From CBDUZS01 sp965371785 (GTDB taxonomy: Bacteria; Fermentibacterota; Fermentibacteria; Fermentibacterales; JCC-6): DNA of 49,502 bases. Location of the stretch: contig CBDUZS010000012.1 of assembly GCA_965371785.1 (NCBI GenBank), positions 1-49,502 on the forward strand. The letters are read 5' to 3'. The notes beneath the pieces are model-generated. The model saw nothing but the letters and a program-made list of their open reading frames with translations. It searched no databases and was not told the DNA's origin. This document shows positions 42,048-49,502 of this stretch, in pieces. Position 1 is the first letter of the stretch; the number at the start of each line of letters is the position of its first letter. The position numbers and the translations under genes are program-made.

Positions 42048-42374
42048 ATGGCAAAGGGGAAGATAGCATTCATAGGAGACGCAGACTCCGTTCTAGGGTT
42101 CAAGGCGCTGGGAGTCGAGACCATCGTACCGGAGGGACCGGACGAGGCAGCGGAAGCCTTTCGAAGACTCATACGGGAAAAGACATCGGTGATCATGGTT
42201 ACCGAGAACATGCTTGACAGCATTTCAGAACAGATCGAAGAAGCTTCGCACAAACCAATTCCCTCGGTGATAGTGCTGCCTGGCGTGACCGGCAGTCAGC
42301 ACCGTGGAGAAGACACTATAAGAAATCTCATACTTCGGGCCGTAGGTGTTGATCTGATGGCCGAGGAGGATTAG
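42048..42374 (+). CDS. ntpF: V/A-type ATPase subunit F
   Basis: Subunit F is the Rossmann-like central-stalk protein that regulates ATPase activity. The 108-residue product has AFIGDADSVLGFKALGVETI at the start (the G-D-x-x-x-x-x-G-F/L-x-L-x-G pattern) and VIMVTENMLDSI, IPSVIVLPG later, both family-diagnostic. AGGAGG lies upstream of the ATG. It is the usual size and sits between C and A. Confidence 0.93.
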   Translation: MAKGKIAFIGDADSVLGFKALGVETIVPEGPDEAAEAFRRLIREKTSVIMVTENMLDSISEQIEEASHKPIPSVIVLPGVTGSQHRGEDTIRNLILRAVGVDLMAEED

Positions 42375-42387
42375 CGGAGGGCAGTGA

Positions 42388-44160
42388 ATGGCACATGGAG
42401 TAATTGACAAGATAGCCGGCCCGCTCGTCGTAGCCCGCGGAATGAAAGAAGCTCGCATGTTCGACGTGGTCTTCGTTTCCGACTACAGGCTCATCGGTGA
42501 GATCATCGAACTCAAGGGAAACAAGGCTTCTGTTCAGGTCTACGAGGAGACGGGAGGGCTCAAGCCAGGCGATCCTGTATACCAGACCGGAAAACCACTT
42601 TCCGTGGAGCTCGGCCCGGGACTCCTCAAAGCCATTTACGACGGCATTCAACGGCCGCTGGACAAGGTCAGGGAGATCGCGGGGGACTGGATCACGAGGG
42701 GAGTCAACATCCCGGGTCTTGATCATGAGAAACTATGGCATTTCAAGCCCGTTATCGAACCCGGCTCTGAAGTATCCGGAGGAGAGATAATCGGCTCCGT
42801 TCCCGAAACCGAGCTGATCGATCACAAGGTCATGGTCCCTCCTGGCATTGTCGGTAAGATTGACTGGGTAATCGAAGAGGGAGACTACAACATCGATACC
42901 GTGATCGCAAAGCTCCAGGATTCGACCGGAGAAGCTGTAGAGCTCTGCATGTACCACGACTGGCCTGTAAGGAAATCCAGACCCTATGCCGAGAAAAAGG
43001 CACCCGTCGAACCTCTTATCACAGGTCAGCGCGTTATTGATTCCTTCTTTCCCGTTGGAAAAGGGGGTACAGCCTGTGTCCCCGGTCCCTTTGGAAGTGG
43101 TAAGACCGTAATTCAGCATCAGCTGGCCAAATGGGCAGATGCAGAAGTGGTGATCTACGTCGGATGCGGGGAGCGCGGGAACGAGATGACCGACGTGCTG
43201 CAGGAATTTCCCGAGCTCGAAGACCCCAAAACGGGAAAACCTCTGGTTCTGAAAACGGTCCTCGTGGCAAACACATCCAATATGCCGGTAGCAGCAAGGG
43301 AAGCAAGTGTTTACACCGGGATCACCATTGGAGAGTACTTCCGGGACATGGGCTATTCGGTAGCTCTTATGGCCGATTCAACCAGCCGCTGGGCTGAAGC
43401 CATGAGGGAGATGTCAGGAAGGCTCGAGGAAATGCCCGGAGAGGAAGGATATCCTGCCTACCTCGGTACGAGAATTGCTGAATTCTATGAGAGGGCCGGC
43501 AAAGTAGTCTGCATCGGCGGGGACAATCGACACGGAGCCCTCACCGTTGTGGGGGCTGTGAGCCCTGCAGGGGGAGATCTCTCCGATCCCGTTGTGCAGG
43601 CCACGCTGCGGGTCGTCAAGGTCTTCTGGAGCCTGCAAGCCAGGTTAGCATACATGAGGCATTTCCCGGCGATCGGCTGGCTTGACAGTTACTCTCTCTA
43701 CACGAAGAACCTCCGCGAATACTATGACGAGAGACTGGGAGAAGAATGGGTGCCGATGGTCGGGAAATCGATCGCGTTGCTCCAGGACGAAGCCAATCTG
43801 CAGGAGATCGCAAGGCTTGTCGGAGCCGAGTCTCTGTCACCGAAGGATCAGCTCATACTCTACACTTCCCGCTCGCTCAGGGAGGACTTCCTTCATCAGA
43901 ACGCATTCCACGAGGTGGATACGTACACGTCCATCGATAAACAGAAGGCAATGATGATGGTGATAATTCACACACATGAGGAAATGAGCAGAGCTCTTGC
44001 CGCGGAAGTACCTCCGAAGGAGCTGTTCGACCTGCCGCTGAAGGAGATGATCACCAGAATGAGATTCATTCCAGAGGAAGATATCGCTGAAATTCATGGA
44101 ATACGTGAGGTAGCCACTTCAGAGATCGACAGGATCATTCAACAGGATCGCGAAGCCTAG
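42388..44160 (+). CDS. ntpA: V/A-type ATPase catalytic subunit A
   Basis: Subunit A hydrolyses or makes ATP in the A3B3 head. The 590-residue protein starts GVIDKIAGPLVVARGM, the beta-barrel opening, and includes the non-homologous insertion that sets A apart from F-type beta (PETELIDHKVMVPPGI). The Walker A loop is GPFGSGKTVIQHQLAK. GCGERGNEMTDVLQEFPEL carries the catalytic Glu, and MADSTSRWAEAMREMSGRL and EEMPGEEGYPAYLG follow. All catalytic motifs are intact. Confidence 0.97.
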   Translation: MAHGVIDKIAGPLVVARGMKEARMFDVVFVSDYRLIGEIIELKGNKASVQVYEETGGLKPGDPVYQTGKPLSVELGPGLLKAIYDGIQRPLDKVREIAGDWITRGVNIPGLDHEKLWHFKPVIEPGSEVSGGEIIGSVPETELIDHKVMVPPGIVGKIDWVIEEGDYNIDTVIAKLQDSTGEAVELCMYHDWPVRKSRPYAEKKAPVEPLITGQRVIDSFFPVGKGGTACVPGPFGSGKTVIQHQLAKWADAEVVIYVGCGERGNEMTDVLQEFPELEDPKTGKPLVLKTVLVANTSNMPVAAREASVYTGITIGEYFRDMGYSVALMADSTSRWAEAMREMSGRLEEMPGEEGYPAYLGTRIAEFYERAGKVVCIGGDNRHGALTVVGAVSPAGGDLSDPVVQATLRVVKVFWSLQARLAYMRHFPAIGWLDSYSLYTKNLREYYDERLGEEWVPMVGKSIALLQDEANLQEIARLVGAESLSPKDQLILYTSRSLREDFLHQNAFHEVDTYTSIDKQKAMMMVIIHTHEEMSRALAAEVPPKELFDLPLKEMITRMRFIPEEDIAEIHGIREVATSEIDRIIQQDREA

Positions 44161-44172
44161 GAGGGAGTGGGA

Positions 44173-45569
<1,397 letters not shown>

Positions 45570-45570
<1 letters not shown>

Positions 45571-46226
45571 TGCCGATAGAAGTCCGTGCGACCCGCATGG
45601 ACCTGCTGCAGCTCCGTAAACGGATCGGTCTGGCCAGAAGAGGGCACAAACTCCTGAAGGACAAGCTGGATGAACTCATGCGGCAGTTCAAGATTCTGAT
45701 CGCCCGTTACGAGGGAGCCAGGGAGATACTGGAAAACGAACTGGAATCAGCCTACCGGGAGTTCCTCTTTGCCCGTGCTGAAATGGAGGAAGCCGGGCTG
45801 CTCGACGCTCTGCGCTACCCGGGAGCAGAGGCCAGAATATCAACAACAACACGGAAGATAATGAACCTTACGTTACCCGTCTTCGAGGTGACGATAGAGG
45901 GAAACGTAAGGAACTACGGGATGTTCGACACCCCTGCGGAACTCGATGAATCACTCGAGATCTACAGGAAGGTTCTTCCGAAGATCGTCGAGCTTGCCGA
46001 ACAGGAGAAAGCCATAAGCCTTATCGCAGGAGAGATAGATACCACGCGAAGGAGAGTGAATTCACTCGAATTCATCCTGATTCCGGACCTGGAACAGGCC
46101 ATAAGGTACATCAGGCTGAAACTGGACGAGATGGAGAGAGGGAACCTGACGCGACTGATGAAGGTGAAAGCGATGGTGGAGGAGAAGAGGGAAGCCGCCC
46201 GCGTTTTAGTTGAGGATTATCGGTAA
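45570..46226 (+). CDS. ntpD: V/A-type ATPase central stalk subunit D
   Basis: Subunit D is the rotor axle inserted into the A3B3 head. The 218-residue protein reads ATRMDLLQLRKRIGLARRGHKLLKDKLDEL, the diagnostic N-terminal helix, and ends with a second long helix (DTTRRRVNSLEFILIPDLEQAIRYIRLKLDEMER). The two form the antiparallel coiled coil. It is the last gene of the V/A-ATPase operon; 46225 onward is a terminator read mainly from the opposite strand. Confidence 0.95.
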
Positions 46227-46255
46227 AAAAGAGGGTCGGCATGGCGCCGACCCTC
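46225..46255 (-). terminator. Intrinsic terminator (minus-strand orientation)
   Basis: GAGGGTCGGC (46231-46240) pairs perfectly over 10 bp with GCCGACCCTC (46246-46255) around a five-base loop. A-tract 46225-46230 becomes a U-run after the hairpin when read on the minus strand, so it terminates the lipoprotein gene at 46272. On the plus strand it lacks a U-run but may still slow readthrough from the V-ATPase operon. Confidence 0.85.
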
Positions 46256-46271
46256 CCTGCGTAAACGAGTG

Positions 46272-47078
46272 TTATTCACTGCCTATTGTTGACTTGATCT
46301 CTCCCCATGTGGCTCTCTGCAGAGCAACAGGGTTCAGATCAACTTTGTAGATTTCGTCGGTGTTCCAGTTGCTGACCCACAGGTAACCCTCGTCATCGAA
46401 GCACAAGCCGTGTGCTGCCGGTACGATGGAGGATGAAATACTGAAGGTCATGGTTCCAGCGGTGTTGAAGACACGAATGGGAAGACTGGCATCGTTGCAT
46501 GCGAACCAGATGTCACCGATTCCGTCCCCGCCGCCCTCGCAGGCGATATCGTAGAAATCAATACCGAGTTCCTGAAAAAGATAGGGTCCGGTAAGAAGAG
46601 AGCCCGTAGAGCTGTATCTCTCTATGGTCTCCTTGAGTGTCTGGGTGTCGACTCCTGCGCCGTAGACGTATGAACCGTTTGAAGCAAGACCAGTTACCTC
46701 CTGGTCGAGATCGCTTCCTCAACAGTCCATCGAGAAGGAGCCCAGATAGGTTCCCGAAGTGTTGTACCTGTAACCGTAAGTAAGAGTGAGGTTGGGTGGA
46801 TTTCCACCCGTAAGGTAGATCGTGTTGTTGGCGAAAGCCAGACCTGCGGGAACCTTTGTTCCGTTCGCTGCGAAATACCATGAATCAAGAACGGTTCCGT
46901 TCGCAGGATCAATTCTGTAAACGAATTCCGTAGTCTTGTCCACTGCCCAGAGTGAACCAGCACCATACCCCAGACCACTGATGTTCGTGTCAGGTGCATC
47001 GAGCGTCAGCACTATCTGGGGATCGCCTGTACAGATGCAGGCAATCACCACCACGAAAAGATATGCCAGACCTTTCAT
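46272..47078 (-). CDS. Beta-propeller-like lipoprotein with in-frame TGA (selenoprotein candidate or pseudogene)
   Basis: The ATG at 47078 (GGGAGG upstream) opens a 269-codon frame to TAA at 46272-46274, interrupted only by TGA at codon 120 (46719-46721). Both halves read as one protein in the same frame. A signal with lipobox VIAC gives a lipoprotein with Cys14. Then come repeats like those of NHL/six-bladed beta-propellers: ISGLGYGAGSLWAVDKTTEF, YRIDPANGTVLDSW, PAGLAFANNTIYLTGG, and after the TGA AHGLCFDDEGYLWVSNWN and IYKVDLNPV. The residue before TGA is Cys. A hairpin lies 12 bases after it. TGA is a normal stop in the rest of the window, so general recoding is excluded. A selenocysteine, a nonsense mutation or an assembly error all remain possible. 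Confidence 0.75.
46688..46706 (-). promoter_or_regulatory. SECIS-like hairpin downstream of the in-frame TGA
   Basis: On the minus strand GACCAG (46706-46701) pairs with CTGGTC (46693-46688) around a seven-base loop GAGGTAA. The loop begins 18 bases after TGA and its first base is G. Both features match the general model for bacterial SECIS elements (loop 16-37 bases downstream, a G in the first two loop positions). The stem is only 6 bp, so chance pairing is a serious alternative. Confidence 0.3.
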
Positions 47079-47105
47079 TGCGCCTCCCTTCATTTACGCA
47101 CGGTA

Positions 47106-47134
47106 ACAATTGGTGCAATTATGTCTGATGTCAA
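47106..47134 (-). promoter_or_regulatory. Possible promoter of the lipoprotein gene
   Basis: A perfect TTGACA on the minus strand (47134-47129) is followed after 17 bases by a weak -10, AATTGT (47111-47106). It lies 28 bases upstream of the lipoprotein start. The gap 47079-47291 shows no other gene. Confidence 0.35.
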
Positions 47135-47291
47135 CAGGTTAGGAAAGAGTAATTCCTACCTGGATGTATGTTTTTAGAGAATCTACGGTCGAGGTGGCTC
47201 TTCGTCTGCCAATCCAGCAGAATACTGAACATGCTTCAATGACATTATTCGCGAAACGATTTGCACTGCACGAAGGCTGGAACTGAAGACG

Positions 47292-48638
47292 GTGAACACC
47301 AACACGGCACTGCTCGGTACGCAGAGCATGGGCAGGCTCCTCATCAGAATGTCTGCACCGGCAATTGCGGGCATGCTTGTGAACTCGCTCTACAACGTTG
47401 TCGATACCATCTTCGTAGGTCAGGGTGTCGGAACCCTTGCGCTTGCAGCTCTGGCGATCTGTTTCCCGGTACAGCTCTTCAGACTCGCGGTTGCACAGAC
47501 CATTGGAATCGGATCGGCCTCCGTCGTCAGCAGAGCGCTCGGAGCGGGAGACAACGATAAGGCGGAGCGGGTTGCCAGCAGCGCTTTCACCATGATCACC
47601 ATCGTTTCCCTTTCCCTGACCGTTGTCGTTCTTCTCTTCATCACACCGATTCTCAGACTGTTCGGGGCAAGCGAAGCCGTTCTTCCATACGCAAGAGACT
47701 ACCTTTCCGTGATCTTCCTCGGCAGTGTTTTCTTCGGCATAGCGGTGAGTACGAACAACCTGGTCCGCTCGGAGGGAAACGCCAGAACGGCGATGTTCAG
47801 CATGATGCTGGGAGCGGGAGTGAACATAATCCTCGATCCGATATTCATCTTCGCCCTGAAGATGGGGATACAGGGAGCGGCTGTCGCTACCGTCATCGGG
47901 CAGTTCTGTGCCTTTGCGTTCCTGATGCGGCACTACTTTCTTCGCAGGAACACCGTGAGGATAAGGCGGAAATACCTGATTCCCACCCTCTCCGTATCGC
48001 TGGAAGTACTTCGGGTCGGTTCGGCATCCTTTGCAAGAATTGTCGCTGCCAGCCTGCTCGCAATCGTTATGAACCGTTCGATTCTCCGATACGGTCAGGA
48101 TCTGCACATCGCCATACTGGGCGTGATCAATCGATTGGTAATCTTCTCCATCATGCCGATATTCGGGCTTGTTCAGGGGCTGCAGCCGATAATCGGCTAC
48201 AACTACGGAGCAAAGCTCTACGGCAGGGTCAGGGAAGCCCTGAAGTACGCAACCCTCTCGGCAACGGCGCTGGTTCTTGTCATGTTCCTGGTTCTTCAGA
48301 TCTTCCCCCGTCAGATCCTGAGCATCTTCAGCGGTGACCCGCAGCTCATTGAGGCGGGAGTTCCCATTCTGCGGATAATCGTCGCAATGACCCCTCTGAT
48401 AGGGTTCCAGATTGTCGGCTCGAGCATGTTCCAGGCTCTCGGTAAGGCCGGAGAGGCTTTCGTCCTCTCGGTTAGCAGGCAGATCCTCTTCTTCGTTCCC
48501 CTGATACTGATTCTTCCGCGGCTCTTCTCCTCTCCCCTCAACGGAATATGGGTGGCAGCGCCGGGTGCCGACCTTCTCTCCGCCTTGCTCACCGGCTGGT
48601 TCTTCACCAGGCAGCTAAGAAGGATGAGGGATCTTTGA
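47292..48638 (+). CDS. MATE-family multidrug/cation antiporter
   Basis: The 448-residue protein has twelve predicted membrane helices in two halves, as in MATE exporters, which expel drugs or other cations using H+ or Na+. It starts with GTG at 47292. The first half has MGRLLIRMSAPAIAGMLVNSLYNVVDTIFVGQGVG and the second begins near VLRVGSASFARIVAASLLAI; FGLVQGLQPIIGYNYGAKLYGRVREAL is a conserved family segment. It falls near the DinF/NorM-like branch by pattern. With a predicted Na+-type V-ATPase in the window, a sodium-driven mode is plausible but not shown. Confidence 0.93.
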   Translation: MNTNTALLGTQSMGRLLIRMSAPAIAGMLVNSLYNVVDTIFVGQGVGTLALAALAICFPVQLFRLAVAQTIGIGSASVVSRALGAGDNDKAERVASSAFTMITIVSLSLTVVVLLFITPILRLFGASEAVLPYARDYLSVIFLGSVFFGIAVSTNNLVRSEGNARTAMFSMMLGAGVNIILDPIFIFALKMGIQGAAVATVIGQFCAFAFLMRHYFLRRNTVRIRRKYLIPTLSVSLEVLRVGSASFARIVAASLLAIVMNRSILRYGQDLHIAILGVINRLVIFSIMPIFGLVQGLQPIIGYNYGAKLYGRVREALKYATLSATALVLVMFLVLQIFPRQILSIFSGDPQLIEAGVPILRIIVAMTPLIGFQIVGSSMFQALGKAGEAFVLSVSRQILFFVPLILILPRLFSSPLNGIWVAAPGADLLSALLTGWFFTRQLRRMRDL

Positions 48639-49502
48639 ACGCAGTCTGGTACGTTTCATCTCACGGCTGGGGTCATGCTGCCCGTCAACGGGAGGTAATG
48701 AAGGCGCTGGACGCTGCTTTCCCGACACTGAGAATAGACCTGGTTACAAGGGTTCCGGGCTGGTTCTGGGAGGGGTGCCCGATCAGCAGCCAGACCCCGG
48801 AAAACGCAGGACCCTACCCGGTGCAATCGCGGGGGACTACGGATTCCGGGCTGTCGAGAAACGCGCTGAAGGAGTTTGCCGCAGGCTTTTCCGGGATTCT
48901 CGATCGTGAGATACAGAGAATGGAGAAACTGAGACCAGATCTGGTCATTTCGGACATCGACCCGGTTCCCTTCGAAGCAGCCTTCAGGCTGGGGATTCCT
49001 TCGTTTGGTATCGCCAGCTTCACGTGGGACTGGATCTTCCGTGAGATGTTCCCCGACATGAAGGCGGAATGCGACCTGCTGCAGCGCCTCTACCGGAAAG
49101 GCACGTATCTCAGGCTTCCGCTTGGCCCCCCTGCAAGCCCCTTCCACGAGACAATCGACATGCCGCTTGTTCCCGGAGGAGGACCGGGAGACCCCGGGAA
49201 GGGAAGGCGGATCACAGGTTCAGGGAAGCTGTGCCTCGTAGCCCTTAGAGAACCCGCCCGAGTCAGCCTGGACATGAAGGACCCGGGGGACTGGAAACTG
49301 GTGTCAAGCCTGCCCGACAACCCTTTCCGGCTCGAGCACAACATCACCCCCGATCGGATGAGGGAGAACGGCTGCACTTTTTCGGATCTCACCGCAGCGG
49401 CTGACGTCGTTCTCATGAAGCCAGGTTACGGAATGGTCTCTTCGATACTTACGCAGGGAAGCAGAGTAATCGTCCTGGGGAGGGATGATTTTCCGGAAAC
49501 AC
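48635..49502 (+). CDS. GT-B-like protein related to the L-arabinokinase N-terminal domain (3' truncated by window end)
   Basis: A TTG start at 48635 overlaps the MATE stop by four bases and the frame stays open to the window end (289 codons, no stop). The sequence begins VWYVSSHGWGHAARQ, a GT-B nucleotide-sugar enzyme-like opening (S-H-G-x-G-H). LVISDIDPVPFEAAFRLGIP and SFTWDWIFREMFP follow and resemble the glycosyltransferase-like domain fused to plant L-arabinokinase. LMKPGYGMVSSIL near the end is its typical motif. Whether a sugar-kinase domain follows cannot be seen. No membrane segment is visible. Confidence 0.8.
   Translation, partial: MNAVWYVSSHGWGHAARQREVMKALDAAFPTLRIDLVTRVPGWFWEGCPISSQTPENAGPYPVQSRGTTDSGLSRNALKEFAAGFSGILDREIQRMEKLRPDLVISDIDPVPFEAAFRLGIPSFGIASFTWDWIFREMFPDMKAECDLLQRLYRKGTYLRLPLGPPASPFHETIDMPLVPGGGPGDPGKGRRITGSGKLCLVALREPARVSLDMKDPGDWKLVSSLPDNPFRLEHNITPDRMRENGCTFSDLTAAADVVLMKPGYGMVSSILTQGSRVIVLGRDDFPET

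Noticed and set aside
46231..46255. This hairpin as the dedicated terminator of the V-ATPase operon
   Set aside because: The T-run is on the minus-strand side only; on the plus strand the hairpin is followed by CCTGCG, so it is oriented for the lipoprotein gene.
46719..46721. General reassignment of TGA to an amino acid in this organism
   Set aside because: TGA is used as a true stop at ends of well-defined genes (for example rpsF, ssb, tsaD, gyrB, gyrA, iorA), so only a local explanation can apply.
47139..48107. A 322-codon open frame antisense to the MATE gene
   Set aside because: It is a compositional shadow of the transporter; the translation is rich in Arg, Ser, Gly and Glu with no domain.

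Overview
The window is a contiguous bacterial chromosome segment of moderate GC (roughly half, by eye) centred on the replication origin. It is gene-dense, has many ATGA-type overlaps and makes frequent use of TTG and GTG starts. YidC carries a large periplasmic domain and there is at least one lipoprotein, which suggests a diderm cell. A V/A-type rotary ATPase replaces an F-type operon here, and the 2-oxoacid:ferredoxin oxidoreductase plus phosphotransbutyrylase/butyrate kinase genes point to an anaerobic fermenter. These traits fit an uncultivated FCB-like or Fermentibacterota-like lineage, but no marker in the window proves that placement.

Layout. 22-1154: a Y1 (IS200/RAYT-type) transposase gene bounded by a perfect 33-bp inverted repeat. 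1162-9011 (+): rpsF, ssb, a second SSB-like gene, rpsR, a DUF2232 membrane protein, rplI, tsaD, acpS, nnr, an HD-domain gene and a TIM-barrel gene; rpsF has its own promoter and a leader hairpin that buries its ribosome binding site. 9022-13378 (-): ptb, buk, iorA and iorB, an energy-conserving module. 13488-16573 (+): a HAD hydrolase, two small membrane proteins and a GT4 glycosyltransferase. 16615-16782 (-): a 55-residue ferredoxin. 17212-25117 (-): the classical origin-flanking operon rpmH-rnpA-yidD-yidC-mnmE-mnmG-rsmG-parA-parB plus a small coiled-coil gene, with two parS sites inside mnmG/rsmG.

25118-27005 holds the probable bipartite origin on both sides of dnaA. To the right (+) lie dnaN, a DUF721/DciA-like gene (recF is absent), gyrB, gyrA, an unrecognised 1209-residue helical protein translationally coupled to gyrA, a short membrane/coiled-coil protein with a bactofilin, and a complete V/A-ATPase operon (H-I-K-E-C-F-A-B-D) whose rotor subunit carries the full set of known sodium ligands. 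From 16.6 kb to 46.2 kb transcription runs away from the origin on both sides, co-directional with replication; the rpsF-to-TIM-barrel block and the 13.5-16.6 kb block run against it.

46272-47078 (-) is a lipoprotein beta-propeller-like gene interrupted by one in-frame TGA with an otherwise intact frame and a hairpin just downstream. It is either a selenoprotein candidate or a single-mutation pseudogene. A MATE-family transporter and the 5' part of a GT-B-like gene close the window. The most novel items are the TGA-interrupted lipoprotein, the 1209-residue gyrA-coupled protein, the peptidase-less bactofilin partner, and the rpsF leader.
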